Source: Chrysomallon squamiferum
Lineage: Eukaryota; Mollusca; Gastropoda; Neomphalida; Peltospiridae
DNA length: 64,000 nt
NCBI GenBank assembly: GCA_012295275.1
Contig: CM022679.1
Coordinates: 19,782,342 to 19,846,341, forward strand
Reading direction: 5' to 3'
Under the pieces are notes generated by a model, which was not told where the DNA came from, ran no database searches, and was given only the letters and a program-made list of their open reading frames with translations. Within the stretch, counting starts at the first letter, position 1, and each line of letters opens with the position of its first letter. This document shows positions 41,343-47,250 of this stretch, one piece after another. The translations under genes and the position numbers were made by a program.

Positions 41343-43014
41343 AAATTGTAAGATCACATAAAAATAATTGTTATTTCAGATCAGCTAATTTTAACTTTAG
41401 TTACATACTATGGATTAGTACTCAAACCTTTCATGACAAAATGTACTACTTGTTTAGTCTAAAAAAAATGTAAGAAAGAAAATTATAAAATAAATAAAAT
41501 ATTAATACACTACTTACCACTAGTAAGAGAATACTGAATTTCTGTTAAGTTACCAAAATCTTGGTCATCTGCCTGTATTGGTGGGATGCTTTTAAACAAT
41601 GCTGAGTTGTAAGTCTGAAAAATATCAGTATATATATATATATATAAAACATGCATGTACATATATTACAAATAATAAAATAAAACAATATCTAAGCTTC
41701 TTTAAAAAATATGTTAGACAAACACTGTATAAAAAGACAGTACTAGAATAATGCAAAAAATTTAACAAAGTGAAAATAACCCTATATATATATAGAATAA
41801 TTCTTAAAAATTATAAAAGAATTCTATTGTAAAAATATAGTTTTTTCAGCTATTTAAGACTGATGCCAAGAGGATATTAAAATGAAAGGTTATTCACTAG
41901 TAAGTATTTAATTATATAAAAAACAAATTGGTTAATAAGTTATAATATTTGCATTTATAATATATAAATAACTTACACCTTCAGGAATAGTTATATTGTA
42001 CAAGTCATGTGTAAATTTTGGATTCAAATCATCTTCATTTAGCACAAACACTGTTAATTCTGTTGTATTAGACTTCCCATCAGAAATGCTTTCCTACAAA
42101 ATTGAGATTTAAAAAACCAAATTAACATACATGCATGCATGCACACAGGTATGCATGCACTTGCACTGTTTGATTCTGACTTTATATAGAAATATGAAGT
42201 CAAATGCCAGCTACATGGATAGTTTCCTAATAAAATAACTGCAATATCATTTTAATTTAAAACATCACATTTGTGTTAATGAACATTAACTTTATAGCTA
42301 ATTTTAAAATTACCCAGATAATGATAGTGGATGTAGAAGTAGTGGTGGTGGTAGTAGCAGTAGTGCTAGTAGTAGTAGTTTTGGTGGTAGTAGTAGAAGT
42401 CATTTAGAAGTAACAGGCATAGTAACTATAGAAATAGTGGTAGTAATAGTAGTCATAGTGGTGATGTTTGTCACTGTAGAAAGAGTAATAGTCACAGCAG
42501 TTGTATTGGTAGTGCTTGTGGTAGTAGTAACAGCTCAGGACTAGCAATGGATATAGTAACACTAGTATAAATAGAATGTCATAGTAGCAGTACTAGTATA
42601 ATAATAATAATAATAATAGTAAGAAAAGCAACAACAACAACAGCATGAGTAACATCAGCATTAACAATAACAATGACCACAGTACGACACAATGCAGCAA
42701 CAACAATAACAACAGCAATAACAATGACAATGATAACAACAATAAAAATAAGAAAAACAAGAACACAACAGTTACAGACAACTCACAGTGCTTGTTAAAT
42801 TAAGGATATATATCCTTTGTCCAAAATCATAGTCAAGTCTTTTTGTAGTGACCACAGCACTGTTATCTACACTGAAAGCATCACTTCCCTGGAATTAAAT
42901 TTTGTGAAGTAAAACTCACACACATATATATACACATACATATATACATATGCATATACATATACATATATCTATCTGCATATATATACATATACACACA
43001 AACACACACATATG

Positions 43015-43060
<46 letters not shown>

Positions 43061-43974
43061 CACACATATAAAATAATCTGTATACATTAAACTGTCTAAT
43101 TCTATTTTGTACTAATAGTTCAGTCTACTGGAAAATGAAATAAAACAAAACTATAATTGTTATTTATTCAAATGTTACTGGGAGCTATTTAAATTTATTA
43201 GTTACCTACTCAAGTTTGATTCTTGAATGTAATGTGTTTTATTTATTTTTCTGTGAATAAAACTGTTTCCTAACTAGCTTTGTATTTGAAATATTGTATT
43301 TTTAAAAAATATGTTTAGTGAAATTATGTCAAAACACAAAAATATGTTTTAAAGGCAAATACATCCATATTTTAATAATAATAATAGCAACAACAACAAC
43401 AACAATAATTAGCTGATAATTTAAATTATTTAACATTGAATTCTCTACCAATAGCTATCCATAAAATATATCCTATCTAATATTGAAACATTATGACTGT
43501 TGAATATAATTTGAACTTATAAAATAGTAATAAAAAAAGATAACAATTAAAATGCTGTATTTTTAAACACTGATGTTAATCTTATAACATATATTATTAA
43601 TTTTAAATAATTATAAAAAAAAATAACAAACATTAGTATTTCACCACTTTAGAGAAAAAGAACTTTCTTATTCTGCATACTCACAGAAACATTAAATAAA
43701 AACGTAACAGGATTTTGTCGTTTATCTGGATCAACTACTCTGTTTGCCAGACTGAAAACTGGTGTTCCAACTGGAGCAGACTGTAATGTAAAATCATTTC
43801 TTTAGCTGTCTTCAGTAATGATTTATTAATGTAAATTTATTAAAAAGTGGAGAAAATGGTAAATATTTTGTTTAAATTGAAAAGTAGAATTTTTACATAA
43901 AATGATATCTTGGCATTATAATACTGGAGATGTGTGAAAACCAATAAAAAATAAAAAATAAAAATAATAAGAAG

Positions 43975-44015
<41 letters not shown>

Positions 44016-46570
44016 GGAGTATATTGTATACTTGAAATATTAAAATAACAATAATAATAATGATGATGATGAAAATGATGATAATAATAATGATGATGAT
44101 GATGATAATAATAAAAACCCAGCAGGTTTAATATAGAAAAAAAGAAAATAAATACTAACTTCACTGACTTTAGCAGTGTATGGAGAATCAATAAAGACTG
44201 GTGCAAACTCGTTCACTTCCTCAACACTAACTCTGATGTCAAACTTCCAGTTCTTTTAAAACAGAAAAAACAGTGCTATTGAATTACCAAAAATAAAAAT
44301 TTAAAAGAAAGAAAGCATCATGATATTACAGGTCATTTCTCCAACTTCTATTCATTTAACTATATCTCATTCCAGCAAATGCTCCACTGCTAAATTACCA
44401 AAGCCACGTCACCCTGATTGCTTTTCTTGTAATATACACCAGTGTACCGTCTTATCCTCGGGTTTGGTGTCCGAGATTTTGGCCAAACAAAAGTTCTGTC
44501 GTTGTTTTATTTATTGATTCTTATGTGTTTTTTGTGTGTGTGTTTTTTTTTGTTGTTTTTTTTTTGTTTTTTTTATTATTATTATTATTATTATTTTAAA
44601 TTTTAAATTTAAAAAAAAAAAAAAAAAAAAATCCTATATGCTGTAAATTGTATTCTTATCGTTTCATACATACACTAGAAATGGATTAGACGGTTTTACT
44701 TTAAGGAACATCAACTTGGAGAAATGCGTTAATTTCATTGTAATTTCTTTTAAAGTAACAGTAGTAAAACAAAGTACAAAGTAAAGGTGAGCGTGTGCGT
44801 GTATTTATGCGTGTGCGTAAACTTACCCCTGGTCTGCATTCAAGACGCACACTGAGAGAATCTATCAGCAGAGGTAACTGAAATATTGGAAATAATTAAC
44901 AGTTATTACAATACTATTTAATTATTTATTTAATTATTATTATTATTATTAAATTTTATTTTTATTAAAATCGTTTTTTGTTTTTATTGTTTTTATTATT
45001 ATTAGTTTTATTTATTTATACTAAATATTTTGTTTTGTACAACTATGTGTGAAATTGGTTCATGAAATAATAGTTACATGTTAACTAAAAGGTGCGATGT
45101 GATATGATACGATTAGGTCAACTGAATAAACTCACAGCTTCCAGATCTAGATCTCTTTTCAGCTGGAGACTATACGCGGTGTCGTTGCCGTTCGGTTTCT
45201 GATTCAGAATAAAATAACCAGTTGGATATTCATTTTTTAATTCCAGAGTATCAGATGATATCAAAGTAATATTCATAAAATAATACCCTGAAACGTGAAA
45301 AAAGAATTTTTATAGCAAAGATATATAGCCCCGATCGAGGCAGCCTAAAAGCACATTTCCTCCGTTTTTAAAACAAATCACTAATTTTCTCTCGTTTATA
45401 ATTACTGAAAAATGAATGTGTGAAGCATCTAGTTCCGAAAAGCTGATATTAAACAAGATATATCTTATTTATGTATATCTAGTTAGAGAAAAAAAGTCTT
45501 TCAGGTAGAATTTGGCATTTCCTTTTTAAATCATGAACAACGTTAATTTTTAATTCGATGTGCGAAAAAAAAAAAAAGTGTGTTCATTTTAATATTTATT
45601 TATTTATTTTATTTAATGATAAAAAAAAAAAGTGTGTTAATTTTTTATTATTTATTTATTTATTTTATTTAAACATAATATGTTAAAATGAAACTGTTTT
45701 GTACATGAAATTTTATTATTATTATTATCAAATTATCGATATTTTAAACATATCTCAGTTATTATGAAACTGTTTTGTTTGGAAAATATTGAAACTTTTG
45801 CATATGTAAATTGATTAACTTGAGGTGACCTTTTTGAAATTTAATCTCCCACATGTTTTCTGGGTGTAATATATTTTTTGTTTTTGATTTTAAAATTTGA
45901 AAATAGAAATTAACATCTGATTAACTAAAACCTGAATTCAATTCAGATTTGGAATCCTTGTCATTTTGCCTTTCTAACAATACCAATTTTATGAAGATTG
46001 GCCCAGTAGTTCCTGAGATATGTTCTAAGGTTGGTGGTCACACCCATTTTTGGCTTTTCAAAATGTTCCCACACCAAAAAAACTGGTCTGATTGCGCTAA
46101 AAATGGGAATCAACAAGTATACCAAGTTTTAAAAAATCTGAGACGGTCGGATTTAAATTTTTTTTTTTTTGGTGATTTCACACGGAATAATGTAAACAGA
46201 TTTACGATCTTTGTGTTTTCTGTTTTGATTTATCAATAAAATGAGCTAAAAAAATAACAAACATCAGTAATAATATCAATAAAATGAAGAAATTACAAAC
46301 AGTATTAAAACACTTGAAAATAAAGATTATAAAAATATTACAAACACTAGCAAACTCACCCTTTGTGGTCGTTTCTTTAAGCATAAATAAATTAATATCG
46401 GGAGATAAAACATTTTCTAATGCAGAACAATCTGTAAATAAAAGAATGCTGTTACCGTTGTTTAATCACATATTTAGGTCTACTGCAGTATAAACGATAT
46501 TTTTTTTTTTTTTTTTTTTAACAATTTCAAAATAACCCATTACCTTTTGCGAGGCATAACATATTTTTAT

Positions 46571-46654
<84 letters not shown>

Positions 46655-46860
46655 ATAACTTTACAAAATTACATAATTTCTAGAGAATATAGCTTAATAA
46701 ACGATCCTTGTACATACTACAATGAACATATTTACAAGAAAGAATTAGGCACACCTGAGAGTACTGAGTTAAACTGTGTACACAATAAAAAGAGAAAAAT
46801 CTGGTATAGCAGTACAGAGAAAGTGGTCTTAGCATCACGTGTAGAAAATTTCGTTTTCAT
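8261..46860 (-). CDS. CDH23-like: Giant CDH23/PCDH15-like cadherin, complete, 62 coding exons
   Basis: Calcium-dependent adhesion protein. CDH23 and PCDH15 form hair-cell tip links and related stereociliary or microvillar links. The rebuilt coding sequence sums to 10,196 nt, two more than 3 x 3,398. All 62 exons join phase-consistently except exons 23 and 60, each one base too long, giving about 3,397 residues (human CDH23 has 3,354). Order: signal peptide, about 30 EC repeats with DxD and DxNDNxPxF motifs, a membrane-adjacent ferredoxin-like domain, one membrane helix and a tail of about 80 residues. Introns average about 470 nt. One donor is GC. The N-terminal Cys pair and the EC2/EC3 linker look PCDH15-like, while the length and EC number look CDH23-like. 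Without a tree I cannot say which orthologue it is. Fat and Dachsous are unlikely because there are no EGF or laminin-G domains and no long tail. Confidence 0.9.
9219..9450 (-). CDS. Cadherin exon 60: end of membrane-adjacent domain and transmembrane helix (apparent frameshift)
   Basis: The exon begins in frame KRSKDKADEIK and finishes the membrane-adjacent domain with IFNNYDVFKV, which aligns with FRNYNVLDV at the same place in CDH23. A proline/threonine linker follows, then a helix reading AILVIAGIMFIGSIAAIIAI and the stop-transfer residues RIWKK. The two halves lie in different frames. The exon is 232 nt, but phases 2 in and 2 out require 231, and the shift falls at a four-A run (minus strand) near 9419-9423. 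I take this as one surplus base, most likely an assembly error. Confidence 0.8.
9718..10651 (-). CDS. Cadherin exons 57-59: membrane-adjacent (MAD) domain
   Basis: Exon 57 is 10563-10651, exon 58 is 10085-10168 and exon 59 is 9718-9786. The translation VIVLSDVHRFGF, then NLSSILGFEVQLEE, then TDLSVHAFNVQTGKPITYED matches the order of elements in the ferredoxin-like membrane-adjacent domain of CDH23 and PCDH15. The segment DLSVHAFNVQTGKPI resembles the PCDH15 segment DLTVYAIDPQTNRAI. This domain is the main reason for placing the gene in the tip-link cadherin group. Confidence 0.85.
10204..10262. repeat. (GT)n microsatellite in cadherin intron 57
   Basis: About 59 bp of uninterrupted GT, then GACAGAGAGAGAG. 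It lies about 35 nt upstream of the exon 58 acceptor in transcript sense, where it reads (AC)n. A minus-strand open frame across it is only a poly Thr/His artefact. Confidence 0.9.
10865..13184 (-). CDS. Cadherin exons 53-56: last EC repeats
   Basis: Exons: 53 at 13022-13184, 54 at 12211-12345, 55 at 11595-11746, 56 at 10865-11065. They contain an EC start (RKYTAHVRENTAPP), the SLDREK motif, the canonical linker VDDVNDNVPAFHK and the final EC with VTDKDEGVNGEITLRLSG. Exon 56 then leads directly into the membrane-adjacent domain. Phases are 1, 1, 0, 0. Confidence 0.88.
11899..11978. repeat. Compound (TG)n, (TA)n, (GTAT)n microsatellite
   Basis: Three adjacent simple repeats in the intron between cadherin exons 54 and 55. 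Confidence 0.9.
13498..15859 (-). CDS. Cadherin exons 48-52: EC repeats
   Basis: Exons: 48 at 15691-15859, 49 at 15147-15241, 50 at 14591-14731, 51 at 14136-14241, 52 at 13498-13901. Linkers VLDENDNAPVF and VLDQNDENPQF are recognisable, the second slightly degenerate. Exon 52 (404 nt) carries a degenerate linker, VNDTYDTKPKF, and an EC in which the DxD motif is lost. DRE motifs and the ATDRDAGLNGQ calcium motif are present elsewhere. Confidence 0.88.
16437..18598 (-). CDS. Cadherin exons 44-47: EC repeats
   Basis: Exons: 44 at 18332-18598, 45 at 17398-17973, 46 at 16873-16988, 47 at 16437-16544. Exon 45 (576 nt) is the second largest exon and spans almost two ECs, with ILDKNDNDPVF and the degenerate linker VNTVGDEMPLF. 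Exon 44 holds IDDVNDNCPAF and APDPDKGVNGT. The EC around exon 46 has no clear DxD motif. Confidence 0.88.
18080..18107. repeat. (AC)n microsatellite
   Basis: About 28 bp of AC in the intron between cadherin exons 44 and 45. Confidence 0.85.
19085..19255. repeat. Imperfect CA-rich repeat
   Basis: About 170 bp of interrupted ACACAC/CATACA sequence in the intron between exons 43 and 44. The open frames over it are His/Thr/Tyr low-complexity artefacts. Confidence 0.85.
19336..21750 (-). CDS. Cadherin exons 39-43: EC repeats
   Basis: Exons: 39 at 21617-21750, 40 at 21008-21127, 41 at 20334-20453, 42 at 19803-19973, 43 at 19336-19588. Motifs include DAHDKDTGNNSLLTF, TELDREDTRW, the linkers IMDINDNSPVF and VSDVNDESPQF, and ATDSDNGVNGT. 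Exon 39 uses a weak donor (GTTAAT) and exon 41 uses GTAATA. All joins are in phase. Confidence 0.88.
22193..25702 (-). CDS. Cadherin exons 32-38: EC repeats
   Basis: Exons: 32 at 25604-25702, 33 at 25133-25303, 34 at 24472-24612, 35 at 23891-24007, 36 at 23276-23369, 37 at 22630-22745, 38 at 22193-22283. Linkers are VLDVKDTPPHF (degenerate), ILDENDNLPEF and ITDENDNAPQF, with LDRE or LDREL motifs in exons 32, 34 and 37 and SATDPDLDTK in exon 33. Confidence 0.88.
22889..23148. repeat. Long (GT)n tract in cadherin intron 36
   Basis: About 260 bp of GT interrupted by AT and GA dinucleotides, the longest dinucleotide array in the window. In transcript sense it is (AC)n, ending about 145 nt upstream of the exon 37 acceptor. 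Confidence 0.9.
24738..24838. repeat. (AAT)n-(AGT)n compound microsatellite
   Basis: About 100 bp of trinucleotides changing from AAT to AGT and back, in the intron between exons 33 and 34. The minus-strand Thr, Tyr and Leu homopolymer open frames here are not genes. Confidence 0.9.
26024..27334 (-). CDS. Cadherin exon 31: 1,311-nt exon carrying four EC repeats
   Basis: A single uninterrupted 437-codon exon, phase 0 at both ends, in a gene whose other exons are mostly near 100-200 nt. It contains VTAKDEDTPADKL, the linkers LVDVNDNIPIF, IEDSNNAPVF and the degenerate VENVPEAPVW, and a further repeat boundary without DxNDN (SDNSLFSFCPAF). Several Cys residues cluster in its second half (SCKMSH, KACNVNYTDLCSLA, FSFCPAF), which suggests a local disulfide. 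The C-terminal half has lost most calcium motifs. Confidence 0.93.
27424..27492. repeat. (GA)n tract upstream of cadherin exon 31
   Basis: About 69 bp of perfect GA. In the cadherin transcript it reads (CU)n and lies about 90 nt upstream of the exon 31 acceptor. Confidence 0.92.
27733..30107 (-). CDS. Cadherin exons 25-30: EC repeats
   Basis: Exons: 25 at 29980-30107, 26 at 29553-29674, 27 at 29202-29380, 28 at 28640-28857, 29 at 28302-28479, 30 at 27733-27872. Motifs: AADIDSANNGNITYS, VKNENDNTPYF, LDDINDQSPTF. One linker in exon 28 (SSSVNQFSPFF) lacks the usual DxNDN. Cysteines occur in exons 25 (SYVCEVS, VGCEIHA), 28 (GCEES) and 29 (MDCGAEG, ACSHCLD). Exon 25 begins directly at the 37-bp minisatellite. 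Confidence 0.88.
30108..31204. repeat. 37-bp minisatellite, about 30 copies, each with a copied splice acceptor
   Basis: Tandem array whose plus-strand unit reads ctgttataaaacacaatata followed by caaatatacatagctct (37 bp, some units 36-38). It begins at the exact right edge of cadherin exon 25. In transcript sense every unit contains TTATAACAG followed by AGAGCTATGTAT, that is, the exon 25 acceptor and its first bases. The far end (31199-31276) keeps a longer, diverged copy of the exon start (actttctgattcttcacata). The array therefore grew by duplication across the exon boundary. Confidence 0.93.
31433..33820 (-). CDS. Cadherin exons 21-24: EC repeats (apparent frameshift in exon 23)
   Basis: Exons: 21 at 33605-33820, 22 at 33140-33231, 23 at 31724-31887, 24 at 31433-31532. 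Linkers are VTDVNNNPPVF (exon 22) and ITDINDNAPTF (exon 24). Exon 21 has RNCKCQN. Exon 23 starts in frame LTAIDKDTEATVLYDIT, the standard calcium motif. It continues as GGNDNNTFYLNP only one base out of frame. It is 164 nt where phases require 163, so there is one surplus base near 31836-31842. Confidence 0.85.
31919..32678 (+). mobile_element. Tigger/pogo DNA transposon remnant, non-autonomous
   Basis: A 760-bp element flanked by TA on both sides (31917-31918 and 32679-32680). Its ends are imperfect terminal inverted repeats of about 24 bp: the left begins CAGTGGCACCTCGAGTTACG, and the right, reverse complemented, begins CAGTGATACCTTGACTTATG. TA target sites and CAGT...ACCT ends are typical of pogo/Tigger elements of the Tc1/mariner superfamily. 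It sits in the intron between cadherin exons 22 and 23, antisense to the gene. Confidence 0.88.
32223..32431 (+). pseudogene. Decayed Tigger transposase, N-terminal DNA-binding part
   Basis: One frame reads MSIELKHEIIEKHQ, then a stop, then VNKARQYECSTF, MKQKESIKAV, AKGIKIISKLWTSVHEKMEK. This matches the start of Tigger/CENP-B-like transposases, which carry a helix-turn-helix and the KQKE.IK....AKG.K.IS....SVHE.MEK pattern. The in-frame stops and the missing DDE catalytic part make it inactive. Confidence 0.85.
34010..34390. repeat. Imperfect ACT/ACC-rich trinucleotide region
   Basis: About 380 bp of degenerate (ACT)n and (ACC)n upstream of nothing coding, in the intron between cadherin exons 20 and 21. 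Open frames here are Val-rich or Thr-rich artefacts. Confidence 0.8.
34408..37809 (-). CDS. Cadherin exons 14-20: EC repeats, with one GC-AG intron
   Basis: Exons: 14 at 37616-37809, 15 at 37116-37239, 16 at 36629-36720, 17 at 36039-36123, 18 at 35419-35547, 19 at 35124-35176 (53 nt), 20 at 34408-34648. Motifs: NATDADEGVNGS, VTDVNTGPPVI (degenerate), VTDLNDNAPQF, ANDPDEGLNSKL, VEDINDNGPVF. Exon 18 only joins exon 19 in frame if the donor is GCAAGT (intron starts at 35418). The nearby GTAT donor would give an immediate stop. Confidence 0.88.
37797..38131. repeat. 68-bp minisatellite, five copies, each with a copied splice acceptor
   Basis: Units start at 37797, 37865, 37933, 38001 and 38069, spaced exactly 68 bp. 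The first unit begins inside cadherin exon 14. Each unit holds cagtggcattcac|ctgttgtg, which in transcript sense is CACAACAG then GTGAATGCCACTG: the acceptor and the first 13 bases of exon 14. Unit-to-unit identity is almost complete, so the expansion is recent. Confidence 0.95.
38701..41175 (-). CDS. Cadherin exons 10-13: EC repeats
   Basis: Exons: 10 at 41069-41175, 11 at 40710-40886, 12 at 39364-39498, 13 at 38701-38862. Linkers: VLDTNNHAPEM (exon 11) and the canonical VTDVNDNAPVF (exon 13). Exon 11 also has SASDKDH; exon 12 has GLLDREQSSSYTF. Phases are consistent throughout. Confidence 0.88.
39542..40301. mobile_element. Inverted-repeat DNA element (MITE-like), full copy
   Basis: A 760-bp block in the intron between cadherin exons 11 and 12. 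The ends are 22-bp inverted repeats: the left begins gtcattccgtgtcaaatcac and the right, reverse complemented, begins gtcgttccatgtcaaatcaa. A second inverted pair lies inside (aacccgaccgtctcagattt at the left, aaatctgagacggtcg at the right). The middle carries phrases such as atatctcaggaactactggg with no usable transposase frame. A second, partial copy lies at 45779-46191. I do not recognise the superfamily. Confidence 0.85.
41305..41339. repeat. (GA)n tract upstream of cadherin exon 10
   Basis: About 35 bp of GA, reading (CU)n in the transcript, about 130 nt upstream of the exon 10 acceptor. Confidence 0.9.
41518..45287 (-). CDS. Cadherin exons 3-9: EC1-EC3 region
   Basis: Exons: 3 at 45136-45287, 4 at 44827-44877 (51 nt), 5 at 44160-44252, 6 at 43685-43780, 7 at 42787-42888, 8 at 41977-42093, 9 at 41518-41614. 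EC1 ends VRLECRPG...VEEVNEFAPVF. EC2 contains VVDPDKRQNP and KRLDYDFGQR. The EC2/EC3 linker VLNEDDLNPKF resembles the VLDGDDLGPMF linker of PCDH15. These N-terminal repeats have fewer canonical calcium residues than the middle of the protein. Confidence 0.88.
42310..42780. repeat. Degenerate GTA/AAC trinucleotide region
   Basis: Imperfect AGT/GTG trinucleotides, then AAC/ATA trinucleotides, filling most of the intron between cadherin exons 7 and 8. No coding signal. Confidence 0.8.
42905..43075. repeat. Compound ACAC/ATAT microsatellite
   Basis: CA and TA dinucleotides with ATAC interruptions, just upstream (transcript sense) of cadherin exon 7. Confidence 0.85.
43979..44120. repeat. (TA)n followed by ATG/AAT trinucleotides
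   Basis: About 34 bp of perfect TA, then imperfect AAT/GAT trinucleotides, in the intron between exons 5 and 6. Confidence 0.85.
44320..44640. other. GC-richer patch of unknown origin plus poly-T/poly-A
   Basis: Within the intron between cadherin exons 4 and 5, about 180 bp (44320-44500) is markedly richer in C and G than its surroundings. It holds a short plus-strand open frame without recognisable domain. It is followed by TTTTTTG and long T and A runs. It could be an old retroelement fragment, but I cannot name one. Confidence 0.3.
45779..46191. mobile_element. Second, truncated copy of the inverted-repeat element
   Basis: Shares many phrases with 39542-40301: tgaaatttaatctcccacatg, ttaacatctgattaactaaa, aaatctgagacggtcg and the right end ggtgatttcacacggaataa. 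The order of the middle section differs: the ctcaggaacta...ggttggtggtcac part appears after the aaaacctgaatt part and in the opposite orientation. The left terminal repeat is missing. It sits in the intron between cadherin exons 2 and 3. Confidence 0.8.
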
Positions 46861-46868
46861 ATCGTTGT
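46360..46868 (-). CDS. Cadherin exons 1-2: signal peptide and mature N-terminus
   Basis: Exon 1 is 46755-46868 with ATG at 46858-46860. It encodes MKTKFSTRDAKTTF, then the hydrophobic core SVLLYQIFLFLLCTQF, a typical signal peptide. Exon 2 (46360-46431) begins DCSALENVLSPD, so the mature protein starts next to a cysteine, as in PCDH15 (EDCKLA). An in-frame stop upstream cannot be used as a check because an acceptor (TATTTCAG) precedes the exon 8 nt before the ATG, so at least one 5' UTR exon lies further right. Confidence 0.85.
46575..46651. repeat. (AG)n tract in cadherin intron 1
   Basis: About 77 bp of perfect AG; (CU)n in the cadherin transcript, about 145 nt upstream of the exon 2 acceptor. 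The plus-strand Arg-Glu open frame over it is an artefact. Confidence 0.93.
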
Positions 46869-47148
46869 CTGAAATACATAAAATCATAGGATATTGATAA
46901 CAAAAGCAATAATAATAAATTAAGTTATTTTTATATTCAATAGAAAATACTTGCTTCAGATACAAAAGTAGTTATTTTCTGATAAATTATTTTCTTTTTA
47001 ATTTACCTTAGTGACGAGGAATTCGTAACACATATTACAAAATCAAAGAATAAACAAGTACTCGAAACAGAAAGTGAATAATGTTTATGAATAATATTTG
47101 AAAATACATAAAATTGTTTCACTGTTTTTCTTCCCCACAAAGTCTTAC

Positions 47149-47250
47149 CTGCGAAAATCACAAAGAATCAAATATTTCAATATCTTTCAGATTTATTTGA
47201 TGATTTCACTTGGGGAATACATGTTCACTCATATATGCTGTATTTTTACA
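47149..47250 (-). promoter_or_regulatory. Possible cadherin 5' UTR exon (donor end only)
   Basis: A good minus-strand donor, TTTTCGCAG|GTAAGACTT, lies with exon edge at 47149, upstream of coding exon 1. The upstream limit cannot be set, so the right coordinate is a guess. Confidence 0.25.

Noticed and set aside
8261-46860. Cadherin gene as a pseudogene because of two frameshifts
   Set aside because: Sixty other exons are open with intact splice sites and consistent phases; both faults are single surplus bases, at least one in a homopolymer, which fits sequence error better than decay.
8261-46860. Fat or Dachsous identity for the cadherin
   Set aside because: No EGF or laminin-G domains, a short tail, and a CDH23/PCDH15-type membrane-adjacent domain.
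46547-46897. Plus-strand 116-codon frame with Arg-Glu repeat
   Set aside because: Generated by the (AG)n tract, and it overlaps cadherin exon 1 in antisense.
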